From assembly GCA_036346275.1 (NCBI GenBank), contig CM070711.1:67309078-67373077 (forward strand): a stretch of 64,000 nt of DNA, given 5' to 3'. Shown here piece by piece: positions 43,864-54,775 of this stretch (position 1 is the first letter of the stretch; each line of letters begins with the position of its first letter). The notes beneath the pieces are model-generated. The model did not search any database and had not been told where the DNA came from. It saw nothing but the letters and a program-made list of their open reading frames with translations. The DNA comes from Otatea glauca. Lineage: Eukaryota > Streptophyta > Magnoliopsida > Poales > Poaceae. Position numbers and translations under genes: made by a program.

Positions 43864-46800
43864 TGTAACAGCCTCAAAAATCATAAAATAAAGAAAAATG
43901 AAATAAAATTTTTTTGTGTATTATTTTCGAAATTTCTGAATTTTCTAGATTTTCTGAATATTCTTTTGGCTTTTCTTTAATGCAAGAAAGTGAAACAAAG
44001 AATATGGTAAATAGAAAATGGTAAAAAGTAAAAATGTTAATTCAACAAAAATTTATCAAAGTTTCTAAAAATATCTGAGGGCTCTCCTCAGCTTGCTTAA
44101 GTCGGTGGGTAAGCTGAATTAATAAAAATAACAATTAATCAAAGATAATCATGAGTAAATATCTCAGGGTAAAATGGTAAAACAATTTGGTAAAAATATC
44201 TGTAAGTCATCCTGACCCAAAATTTTTATCTTGCCGACATAAAAACAGTATCAACCTTCAGTAAAAATATCAAGAATTTATTAATTCATTTTATAATTTT
44301 AAAAATTCAAAAACAGTGAATAAATAATCTGGAAAACAGTAATGTCAGAATTTTTAAAAATTAAATAGTAATAATTAAAGTCTTTAATTTTTACATAGGG
44401 TGTATAATATCATTTAAAACTATCATAAAAAGTTTTGTAAAATAATAACTTCGTTTAAATTGCAAATTAAAAGAAAAACCCAATGGGCAATGCAGCAACT
44501 TTTGCACTGTCAGAATTTTATAAAAATCTGCATGCATCATAAAATATCGAAAATTTTATTGGAGTTTGGTAATTATCTTGCCGACTGCTGGTAAAATTTT
44601 TATAAAATTTAGAGTCGGTTTGAACCTCGAAATGCCCGTTTTTATCCCGTTCCGTCTTGAGTCTTCGCCAGACTTCTTTTTCGCTCTCGCTGACATGTGG
44701 GCCCGGGCTGTCAGTGAGACACCTCAGCCGACAGCCGCTGCCAGCTCGCCCCCACGCGTCAGCGACCTGGCCGCGCCTTCTTCCTCCCCTCTCTCTGCCT
44801 CTCTCCGCGCCGCGTCGCCTCTCGGTTTTCTCGCGCCCAAAGAAACCGCCTTTCTCTCCCTATATAAACCCCTCCCGTGCGTTCGCAGCCGACCTAGCCA
44901 TGCCCCTGCAAACCCATTCCGCCGCTGCTTTGGTCGTCTTCTCCGGCGACGGCAAAAACCGCAAAGAGGGCAAAACTTCAAATCTTCCGCCTCAGCCCAT
45001 TCCAACCAAATTCCTTCGACCGAGTCTTCCTTGAGCCTCCAGAACCCATCCCAAGCTCGGTAAAGCCCTTTCTTCCCGGCGAGCTCCTCCGCGTGTTTTC
45101 TTCCGCCACCACCGCGCACGGTGAGAACCCTCCTCCGCCATTCATTCTTTGAGCTAAACCCGAATGGGATCCTTGTGATGCAATCGATGCTCGTAGGGGT
45201 GATCTTCAAGTTCGGGAGTAGCTAGTTAAATCGCGTTGCCGTGCCGGCCGTGAGTTCCGCCGCCCCTCGCCGGTCCGACCGCCTTCCGACCACCTCGGTC
45301 ACCGCCGCCACCCAAAGGTTCGCCTTGGCTCTTTGAAGCTCAAGGTGGAATCGATTCCGCCGCTTCGGCCCGGCCGCCACCGGCGAAGCCGGAAGTGGCG
45401 CTCGCTCTGGTCACCGCCAAGCGGCCCAGCTGTCGGTCTCATGCGCATAGCGTCGATCACGCCATGTGGGCCTCGGTATCGATCGCTTATGCGTCGTCGT
45501 CGTCGACATGCCGCGCATGTCGGCTGTCGACCTCGCCACGCCGCGACCGTGCGAACCAGCAGCGTCGGCCAGCGCAAGGCTGACGCCACGGTGGACCCGT
45601 CTGTCAGCGCCTCGGCGCGGTTCCGCTGAAAGGAAAGCGCGCTTTTCGCGCGCGAGCGTACTTTCCATTTTCGGCAGTTTTCTGATTTTTAGTATTTATT
45701 CAAAACCTAGATATTCAAATAGCCATATCTTTTGAATCATTTAACCAAATTTGATGAAATAAATTTCTAAATTCATATAAAATTCAGTAGATTCAGAATA
45801 TGCAAAAATATTTCAGAATTGAATTTTATTTGAATTTCGAATTTAAATTCAAAGAAAAGGTTAGAAATATGCCATTCATGAAAATTTTGCAAATAACCTC
45901 CAAATTTAGTAAAATAAATTTTATTAGAATCCTTATAATCTCAGGAACCAGAATCTGTAAAAATACTTAGCATGTGTTGTAAGAAAAATCTAAGTTATAA
46001 AATGAGTAGAAAATAATGCAATAATGGTTTAAATAGATCAAATCTTTAAATTGCAAAAGAAAACAAATAACTCATGTAACCATTCCTGAAATTTGTGAAA
46101 ACATTTTATTTGAATATTTCCATCTGATTTCTTTTTCGCTCTATTGAAATTTGGTATTTGTTATATATTGCCGACGACGTGTAGAACCCGATTTAATCCT
46201 GGTACATTGACGACCAGAGTTTGAAGTCGAGGATAGTCAACAAGGCAAGCAAACCCCCTTTGATCATATTGATCCCAGTTTTATAAATGTTTTCATTAAA
46301 TGTTTTACTGCATACTTTATTTTGTAAAGTCTGCTATATTTCGGGTAATGGTAATTGTACCAGTAGACTTATAGAACTTCCTTAATAAGTAGAAAATTGT
46401 GAACCTTGAAAACCCTAGAATAGCTTAGACAATATTTAATGTCAATCTGGGTTACTCACATTTAGTGAAATGCTTAGCCAAAGCTAAATGAAGATAAAAC
46501 TGTGAAATGATTAAAGACTTTGGATATGACATTTAAATGGGTATGACCATTTTTGTGGTTGGTATTTGGTTGGAAAATGAAAATAAAACTATGGTTTAGA
46601 TGCGGGCAATTATTGGCAATAGCCGGTTGTGCATGTCTTTGCACGTAGTGTAGGGTGGAGATTATTGCCCGTGTCGAATTAAGGACCGAACTATGGGTTG
46701 TTTTCAGGCCAAGAACATTCATACAACCACAAGTGCTGGTATGGGACAGCTCTAACTTATTAAGTTATTTAAAACTAGCTTTGCACTTGGAAGGCCGGAG

Positions 46801-47800
46801 TAGTACGAGCTGTTTCTTAATGAATTGCTCGACGGGACGTCCACACTGAGGTGATCATAGATTAAACGTCTACCAATATAACGGTGTATGCCATATTGTG
46901 CGTAGTTCTATCATTTCTATGCTCTGAGTTCTTACACCACAGAATGGGTTTATCGTCACCGTGCTGGTGCAAAGTTAGGTTTAAATAATGTAACGGTTAT
47001 AACATGACTCTGCGGCACACCAAAGGCAGTGTGCAAATATCGATTGCTCAAAGAGTCACCATGTCTTGTGGGAAAGTCAGATACCTCTGCAGAGTGTAAA
47101 ACTAATCGATTAGCGCGTCATGCGTCATGGACACTTGTAAAGTCATCACATAGTTAGCGCTTTGCTTATTTTCATAAAAGTGGTTTCTACCACGTGTTGG
47201 TCATTTCACTGTGTGCGGAAGGAAATGGTTTTAAGTATGATCAGATACCCAAACATTCGTGATTTATTGATGCTTACATTCTATCACTTTCAATATTAAA
47301 TTGCTTTTATTTAAATTCCATTTTGCAATCTATTATTCTGTATTTACATTTCAAACCAGCTTTATGCAAATTAACCTTATTAGCCTTTCATTGAAATGGC
47401 CTGCATGTATTTTAGGATTTGCATAAGTCTTACGAGTACGTAAGTACTCAACTTGCCAATATTGATGTTTTTAGGTGAAGAAACAGATTTCCCCGACGAT
47501 TCTTACATTGATGCAGGATACGGGGAATTTAACGATGAATTTATCTAAGGATTTTCCCTTGTCAGTTGCCTGTGGAACAATGGGTTAAAAAGGCATACTA
47601 CAAGAAGTTGTCTCCACTGCAGTTTTACTTTTGGTATTGTAAAAATAATATGTAATCCTACTTCCGTTGTGTAATAAAGTTTGTGTATAACTGTGATATC
47701 AATCTGTATTTGTGCGTACTAGCTACTGATCATGGGACTAGTACTGTATGCACATGGTATCCATTTTTGGTATTTATTTATCAAAAATAGGGGCCTTACA
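43864..47800 (+). mobile_element. Long solo LTR (3.94 kb), TGTAACA...CCTTACA family, copy 2, splitting TNP2
   Basis: Begins TGTAACAGCCTC and ends GGGGCCTTACA. It is colinear with 27521-31790 throughout: TATA at 44861-44870, exon-like segment ending at the GCAAGC donor near 46245, acceptor at 47473-47474, identical 3' part. The flanking words AGATC and TCATA do not match, so there is no target duplication. The transposase sequence on the two sides is not contiguous. Confidence 0.8.
44861..44870 (+). promoter_or_regulatory. TATA box of long LTR copy 2
   Basis: TATATAAACC followed by a C-rich leader, in the place equivalent to 28661-28670 of the other copy. Confidence 0.6.
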
Positions 47801-48893
47801 TCATACAAAGCCAAGGAGGAAGGTTGTAGATACATAGAGTTACCGGCCAAGTGCTATGACGACTGCTCATGTTACCGAAAGGATTCATCCCATCCGTACT
47901 CAACCCGAACCTTATATTCCTTACATCATATGCAAAGTGCTTCTTATATTTTCTGTCGATGTTCCTCCATTGCACAGAGTCAGCAGGGTGTCTGAGCATT
48001 CCATCGTTCTTACGCTCTTCGGCGTGCCATCGTAGCAATTGGGCATGCCTTTTGTTCGCAAACAATCGATTCAGACGGGAATTATAGGAAAATACCACAC
48101 CACCTTACGGGAGATCTCATCTTCTTACGCTTCACCCGACATCTTCATTATCGATGTCATCATTGTTGCCCTTATACCGCTTTGCTTTGCAAACAAAGAC
48201 GACCATCCAAGTCCGCAAACTCATTGCGATACAACATGCAATCGTTTGGACATGCGTGTATCCTTTGTACTTCCAATCCCAACGGGCAAACAACCTGCTT
48301 GGCCCGATACGTACTTGTAGGCAACACGTTACCCTCTGGAAGCAAATCCCCCAAGAGACATAAGAGCTCAGTGAAGCTCTTATCGGACCAACCATTGCTT
48401 GCTTTCAACTGCAGTAGTGTAAGCACGGTCTGCAATTTTTTGTGCTCCTCCTTGCAGCCTGGGTACAATGGTGTCGTGGAGTCCTGTACCATATGTTGGA
48501 ACTTTTGGAACTCTCTTTCACTCGTGAAGTCTCCCTCCCCATCACGCAACATTTGATCCAGATCTTCGTCGTGGCTGTCGACAAACGTATCTTCAACTGC
48601 CGTCATACCGTTGTCTCCGTCATCTTCAATAATGTGTTGCCCTTCATGTACAATCTCATCTTCGCCGTGCTTGGTCCAATGTATAGCCACCTTGAAACCT
48701 CTTGAAGCAAGTGTGCGCGTATCGACTCTATGGTAGAAAACAGCTTCTGATTTTTGCAGTCAACGCATGGACAACACATATAGTCCGCCAGATTCTTCGA
48801 CTTATGCGCCGCAGCCATGTTTAGAAAATAACTCACACCATTAAAAAACTCTGCCCCACAACGGTCCGTGTCATACATCCACCTTCGGTCCAT
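47801..48893 (-). pseudogene. TNP2-type transposase, N-terminal half, decayed
   Basis: The start region at 48893 reads MDRRWMYDTDRCGAEFFNGV, with a CPCVDCKN zinc-type motif, typical of the N-terminal transposase-associated domain. 48172-48690 holds HWTKHGED, an acidic segment and a helical region ending LGLEVQRIHACPNDCMLYRN. 47796-48098 holds HAQLLRWHAEERK, FGLSTDGMNPFG and TLCIYNLPPWLCM. A frameshift near 48700 and others near 48130 make it non-functional. Reading stops at the LTR insertion. Confidence 0.88.
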
Positions 48894-48899
48894 CTACAA

Positions 48900-49478
48900 T
48901 TAATTAAATCAAACATTACATACGCATATAATTGCAAATAACAAATAATTGTAAACAATTAGATTTAAAAACATATGTAGCAATTTTGACTATATTAAAA
49001 TACATCAACCTTTTTCCGTTATATAAATATCCATATAGCAATTTTTAGTATTGTAAAAATGAAAATAATTGTAAATAGTTAGGATATATTTAGACTATAT
49101 CAAAATATATCAATCTTTTTTCATTGCGTCAATATCCATCTTGCAATTCCTTATTGTTTACAAATTTGGAAAAATTGTAAGTACTTAAGATATACTTTCA
49201 AGACATTAAAATATATCAACATTTTTTATTAGGTAAATATCCATCTAACAAGTTTTTATTATTTCAACATTTGAAAATACACCTTTTTCATTATGTAAAA
49301 ATCCACGTGGCAATTTTTATTATTTACAAAAATAGAGATCAAATTACTAACCTCGAAAAGAAGCACAATACAAATTTTAACAAATTTTTCTAAGAGCAGA
49401 TCGTTGCAATCTACAAATCGAGCAAAAGACAGGCGCCTCTCTGTCTTTGCTCGATCGGCTCGGGAGGCGGGGTCTCGA
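48900..49478 (-). other. AT-rich 5' region of the CACTA transposase gene
   Basis: It lies between the TATA box at about 49479-49487 and the first recognisable transposase exon. It is AT-rich with repeated ATATCCATNTNGCAATTTTTATT words and may hold an untranslated exon and intron. No other gene is seen. Confidence 0.4.
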
Positions 49479-49487
49479 TTATATAAA
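49479..49487 (-). promoter_or_regulatory. TATA box of the CACTA transposase gene
   Basis: The - strand reads CTTTATATAATCG directly after the right subterminal array, the expected promoter location for an En/Spm transposase gene. Confidence 0.65.
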
Positions 49488-49488
49488 G

Positions 49489-49800
49489 ACTTATCACTGC
49501 GGTTCTGCGCAGAACCGGCGGTGATAAGCTCTGAATCTTGCGCGAAAAACATATTGCGCGGAAGATAATATCACTGCGGTCCTCGCTTTAACCCGCGGTG
49601 AAAATGCAAGTATCCTGCCGGTTTAAGAACGACCGGCGATGATATATCTCTCCGGTTGTTGTCTCAAACCGCGATGATATCTTGCTTTTCTTGCCGGTTG
49701 GTTGCATGAACCGCGGTGATAAGTTCTCCCCCCAACTTAACTTTCGAACCGGCAGAGATACGTTATCACTGCCGGCTCAGTCCTAACCGGCAGTGATATG
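49489..49800. repeat. CACTA subterminal repeats, right end
   Basis: About ten copies of TATCACTGCCGGTT / AACCGGCGGTGATAA-type words, several diverged, ending next to the right terminal inverted repeat. Confidence 0.85.
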
Positions 49801-50475
49801 CCGGCAAGGATTGGCTGTTCTGTAGTAGTGTAAGGAGGAGTTTATTTATGTGTGGATACTGCAATGTTGTCTAGTTGTCATTGCTTGATATAAGGGGTTT
49901 ACTACAATTTATACTCCATTGATGGCATGAGAGCTTTTCTTCATCTTGACATTTTTATAGGAGCAGTTTTAACCATGTCATGAAATTTTCAATAGGTAGT
50001 TTGACGTACGTGATGGCTACACGTGCAATTTGCTATTTCAATGAGTTTTTTTTTTGCCAAATTTTGTGTTCCATGTGGAGCATATCAAAAATACATGATA
50101 TGAGTTCTTTGCTATCTATCAAGTACCATAGGTGATGCCTTTGCTTATGCCATTTGATGATTGAGCGTTTGTTTCAGGAGGCTAATTGCACAGACTCATA
50201 TTTTACTGGGGTTATGAATAATTGAAGACCTTAATTTCTTTGTCTACTTTGTTGATAGTTGTATGTTTGAATTGACTGTTCCAGTCTTTCTCTCGACCTA
50301 CCGGTGGTTTGCTCAATCTTGCTTCATGAGAAGCGTCTGTATAAGACTGTTCCAGTCTTTCGCACTACAAGTGGTTTTTCCACTCAATAAGTCCTTTGGA
50401 CTTTCGGTGCTTTCTTACCCTTCGGGTGTTTTTCAGGAGATAATTTTATTATAAATTTTGATTTAAGGGGAGGTT

Positions 50476-50682
50476 TGTTAGAGATAACTCAATATCTATT
50501 ATCTAAATAGGAGGTTGTTAGTCCAAATCTTACCCGGACTCTCATATGGCTATATAAGCCAGCCTTCTGTATATGTAAACTTGAACAGATATAGTAGATT
50601 GTCTCTCATAATTTTTTTCTCCTTTATAAGATTTTTTCACATTAAATCTTGTAATCTCATTTTTGCCGTGTTAACCCTAACA
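50476..50682 (+). repeat. 3' LTR of Copia-like element 2
   Basis: Begins TGTTAGAGATAACTC after the polypurine tract and ends GTTAACCCTAACA. Confidence 0.78.
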
Positions 50683-53146
50683 CTCTCTCTTTTGATCTTT
50701 TCCAATGTGTATCGACAAAACCTGGCAAACTCGGTGTGGCTGGGCCGGCCGGGCGCGTGGTCAGCCTCAGTGCGCTCGGGCGAAACAGGAGAAAAGGACG
50801 CCGGCCGCGCGCGGGCGCGTAACCACGAAAGGCTGTGGCGCTGCCGAGCTGCCCGCGCGCGCGGCCGAGGCGAGATCGACCGCAAGAGGAAATGTGAGAA
50901 ATCCCCCCGTGCCGGGCCGGCTCGGCACGGCGCGCTCGGTCGCCGCCAAAGGCTGTAGACTCCGGCCGCTTTTTCGCGGAGATAATCATTGCCCCCGCCA
51001 ACGAAACGTGCCAGCGAGAAACCCCGGTCAAGCACTCCATCACACCGTCTATTATTTGCCCACTTATGGCCTTGGAGTGCACTTCAGCTTCAAATCAATC
51101 CCTTCCAATCATGCAGTTCGGTCGCTTGGCAGGCTAGCTAGCTCCTCGTGGTGATGCCTGATGGATGGCACCTCATCGCGTTCTAGTTTGGGAATACTAT
51201 ATATTGTGTAGTGAAGTATCATACGGACATACCGTGTCAGTACCATGTGTACCGATTTGTAGGTTGTTTTCAAGCGCCTGATTGTCAGCGGTCTCCGATC
51301 CATGATCAAACCATAGTGGAGTGCAAGCTTGCCCGTTTGATGTCTCCAAACAACTATAGCTTTGCTAATACAACAGCTCAAGGAAAAAATCGATGTACAT
51401 GTCCAGCATATTTCCTTCTGCATATCCATCTCTTTGTTGGAGTATGTATGTCTGGTAGTTCCATACATCACAGTGAGCGATGGAGAGCTTTGTTGGATGG
51501 TGCTTCCGGTAGGACTTACTGCATTTGGAGCCATTCAACCTTCTTTGACCAGCAAATTAAATGTGCAGCTGCATCCCGACCAATTCCACATCTAACACTG
51601 ACCATGACATGGCCCATCGCATCGATCTGGACCACACTTGCTATCACTTTTAGCTCACCCCTGCACACTTCCCATCTGAGAGAGATCTGCCTAGCGCCAT
51701 CCTGACTGTAAACTTATTCCCTCAACAGCCACTAAATTTGCAGTATACCGTCTTCTCCTCCTTTTTTTTTGAAGACTCTATACAGTCTGTAGTGGAGTAA
51801 TCTAGGTCGTGGTGCCCCCAAAACGCAACCTACTACTAGTAAGAATCCAGCAGTTGATTTATCGACTCCCCTGCTCCTTGGGTTCCATCCCTCATCACAC
51901 TGCACTTTCCATGGACCACACAAGTGGACGACAGGATGCCCATCTGCTGCCCTGCGAAATGGTGGAGAAACCCAGCAGCAATTCCTCTCTCTTTTAGTTG
52001 TGCTCACTCTCTTTCAGTCGCTTCCCTCCACAGTTGGACTCGAAGGCTCTCCATCACCTCACTGCCCCCTGTCAAACATGAGGAGTATGGGACTGGAAGA
52101 ATCTAATGTAGCCGGTATTTCTAAAGCAAGGAGAGCTTCAGCTATCAAGAAGTTTTAAGCTTCCGTAAACAAGATATGAACACGAAGTGAAAGACGCAAG
52201 ATTAAGCCAAAACTTCACACTAAGCAGGATCCTAAGAGGTGAGACTTTGAGAGCCCGAGACATACCATCCATGACGGAACAGAGCTACTTGGCGAGCAAC
52301 CGCTGCAGCTATACACACACAGGTCACCCTGTAGTAGACAGGCACTGCTCGAGCCTACATAATTCTTCCATGCATTGCGAAAACGGTGGAACAGGGCAAG
52401 CCAGCATCCATTGACCAGACGAATAGGCCATGGGAGAAAGGAAGAAAGAAAGCATCCTGATTGTAGAACCACCAAGAAAAAGGCCAATTAGTCGAGCATG
52501 GTTTCCTACAAGACATTCCTTTGGAAAGGTAGATGACCTTCTAGAGTAGCATTACTACTACCCGTTAAAGATCTTCATCTCATCGTGTGATGCTCTGCAT
52601 CACCTCAAAATTTTGCACGATTTGATTCGAAGGAAAATGACAGAGGCCACAACCATAAAGAAAACCGGCAAACTTTTATCAAGGGAGTAGCTAAGTGCTC
52701 GAATTTGGCGACTTGCAACGCGAATGTAGCATGGTCATGATACACAAATCTGGTCTGGTTCAGCATGGTCCACACTCCACAGGCTTGTCAAACATTTTTT
52801 CGGCAGCAAGTGAGCCAAGTACGCAGGCCCTTGTTACCACATAAATGGAATTAGAATACATTTACCAGTCAGTCCATCACGAACTACTAGAAAGCAGCAG
52901 CACATATCGTTCAATTCTTCGACAGTATATCAGAATAATGGAAGTAGAAAACATGGTTTAAGTTACAAGAAAATACAGTTGTAAATAAAGGGGGGAAAGT
53001 TGGAGGCATGACAGAGAAATGGGAACGAAAGCAGAAGATGTTGCCAGATCTGGGGCTCTCGTCTATCTTTCATGCAGGTGACAAGATGACGGTTGAAAAC
53101 ATGGTCGGATGGAGAACACTGTGCTTCTCTAGCCCTCTTTATCTAT
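50683..53146. other. Unassigned sequence, not obviously transposon
   Basis: 50690-50960 is strongly GC-rich. From 51100 to 53140 base composition is balanced and I see no terminal repeats. Open frames at 51211-51705 (+, 164 codons) and 51109-51534 (-, 141 codons, starting MAPNAVSPTGSTIQQSSPS) overlap each other and match no family I know. It could hold a noncoding transcript, a lineage-specific gene or decayed sequence; none can be supported. Confidence 0.35.
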
Positions 53147-53702
53147 TTTTTTTTCAAACTAGCCCCCTTCTCATTCGAATGCATTAGCACAAAATAGCCC
53201 CTTCCCCTATCGCAGAAGGAACGACAGACGACACGTTTCCGGTCGCACCCGAGGAGCGTGCAAGGCCACTAGCTACCTAGGAGCTCGGTCGACCACAGGA
53301 GCAAGGCATGGCCCACTGTGGCAAGGCTCCTTCCGTACTACCCAGACGCGGCAGGATGTCTCCTGCGCTTGTGCGCTTGGCCAACCGCGCGCATGCCAGC
53401 ATGCACGCTCGCCCCCCCATCATGCACCCCACCTGGCCTTCCAGTTACGCTGCGATGCTCGACTGCCTGGCCTCCCTGCCCAACCTGCTCGCTTGCCTAC
53501 CCTCCCGGCTTGCTCGTGCGGGCCAGCTCTACGGTGCTCGGGTAACGCGGAAGGCATCCTCCTGCAGTCCCCGGGAGCGGCAACTCATCCTCCCGCGCTC
53601 CCTTAGCATGGGAGGGGACACATGTCGTTTGTTGTGCCTTCTGCGGTGAGGGAGGGGTCATTTTTGCAAGTGCATTTGTGAGGGGCTAGTTTTGCAAAAA
53701 AG
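53147..53702. mobile_element. MITE with long terminal inverted repeats
   Basis: The left arm begins CAAACTAGCCCCCTTCTCA, continues with AAAATAGCCCCTTCCC, and ends with GCAGAAGG...GACACG. The right arm is its inverse: CATGTCGTTTGTTGTGCC, GGGAGGGGTCATTTTTGCAA, GAGGGGCTAGTTTTGC. The arms are about 90 bp. The GC-rich centre gives spurious open frames. A (GA)n run at 53702-53718 adjoins the right end. Long inverted repeats suggest a Mutator-like type. Confidence 0.7.
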
Positions 53703-54009
53703 AGAGAGAGAGAGAGATAAACGGGCTACATAAGCACAGTGTTCACAGATGGATATAGGGAGTCATTCATCCAGTCCAACTAGCAACATCCTAGTATACT
53801 TTCATGCTTTTTCTTTTGACAGTTGCATAAATATTAAAGCATGCATGAAGGGTAGGTAATGATTACTTACCTATTTGCTTGCTTCAAGATTTATGTAACT
53901 TATATTAGAAGGAAAAGCATTGAAGCACTGCTCATATACTTATTAACTGCACATCCGAACACTTCGCCTCGTGACCAAATATGTTGAATTAGTTCAGTGG
54001 TACGCTCAC

Positions 54010-54321
54010 TAGGGTTCACAACACTGTCCGTATCGAGCCGATTCGAGATTCGAAACCGGTCAGTAAACCGGTCCAATTCAAAGAAAATTCATAAAATTCA
54101 GGAAAAAAAATTGCGACGTAAACCGGTCGATAATCGGTGAAAAACGCTAAAAAAATCGACTCTAAGAAACATTCAATTGGTCGGCCGATTTTCGATTTTT
54201 TCGAATTCTTTTTCCAAAAGATTTGATTTCTTAACAATTCGGTTTCTGGCGATTTTCGACTAGATATTTCCTATTTTCGATTTTCGAGCAGTTTTTTTCG
54301 AAATCAATATTGTGAACCCTA
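54010..54321. mobile_element. hAT-like MITE 3' of DRP5A
   Basis: 312 bp with perfect 12-bp inverted ends TAGGGTTCACAA / TTGTGAACCCTA. Flanking words ACGCTCAC and GTGCTCAC share 6 of 8 bases. The interior (AAACCGGTCAGTAAACCGG, TTTTTCGATTTTCGA words) is related to 17888-18190 and to about 60950-61130. Confidence 0.78.
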
Positions 54322-54775
54322 GTGCTCACACACAACTCATCTCAAATTAATAGAGAAACCATCCAACCAGACAACATGCTGAATATACAATGACAAAAGA
54401 TCAGAGTAAAAGAAAGAAATCATTAATGGTGCTGCATATTAAGATAATTTGTATATAGGTTGTGCAGGAGCTGTGCACAAACTGATGAGATTCAAGATCA
54501 TCAAATCATCTCCAAGTTGCCACTTTTTAATGGAGATGTCAAGCACAGCCAATATCTGATATCAATGTTGAACAAATGTCAAGTGGTACACAACCTGTCA
54601 ATAAGGAATTTGACATAAAGAGGATAGCTTGTGTTAGGATACATGAGCATGGGGCTAAAGAAGAATGTGCAACTGCAATAAAAAATGAACACCAAGTACT
54701 CCGCTGTATCATCTGCAGGGATATCCTGAAGCTCATGAATACATGCCTGTGGAAGAAGCACAAGAAATATCTTCA

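Larger units (their letters stand above)
35671..49830 (-). mobile_element. CACTA (En/Spm) transposon, 14.2 kb, with a nested long LTR
   Basis: The terminal inverted repeats CACTACTACAGAACAGC are at both ends (35671-35687; reverse complement 49814-49830). Subterminal arrays of TATCACTGCCGGTT / AACCGGCAGTGATA fill about 35690-36030 and 49489-49800. The flanking 3-bp words are TAC and TAA, not a perfect duplication. Two decayed genes are on the - strand: a TNP2-type transposase (48893 to about 42040, split by an LTR) and a second gene (about 39250 to 36290) with a plant transposase-family region and a C48 peptidase. A third array of the same repeat lies internally at 41217-41580. Confidence 0.92.
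34125..50682 (+). mobile_element. Copia-like element 2, gutted and filled by a CACTA element
   Basis: The LTRs of about 210 bp are 34125-34335 and 50476-50682. They share GAGATAACT, CTATATAAGCCA, AAACTTGAACA and CACATTAAATCTTGT. A primer-binding site TGGTATCAGAGCC lies at 34338-34350 and a polypurine tract AAGGGGAGG at 50465-50473. Flanking words are TTCTC and CTCTC (4 of 5 match). The start of gag (ATGTCATCTACTAAATTTGA at 35365) is visible, encoding KFDIEKFDDKINFSIW as in Copia gag. Most of gag and all of pol are missing: the CACTA element lies directly between the leader duplication and 3' noncoding sequence. Confidence 0.75.

Noticed and set aside
44566..45735. Open frames of up to 165 codons
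   Set aside because: Same GC-rich LTR leader as at 28.3-29.5 kb. Frames are not conserved between the two copies.
53308..53649. 113-codon + strand frame
   Set aside because: It lies wholly inside the MITE at 53147-53702 and has no domain.
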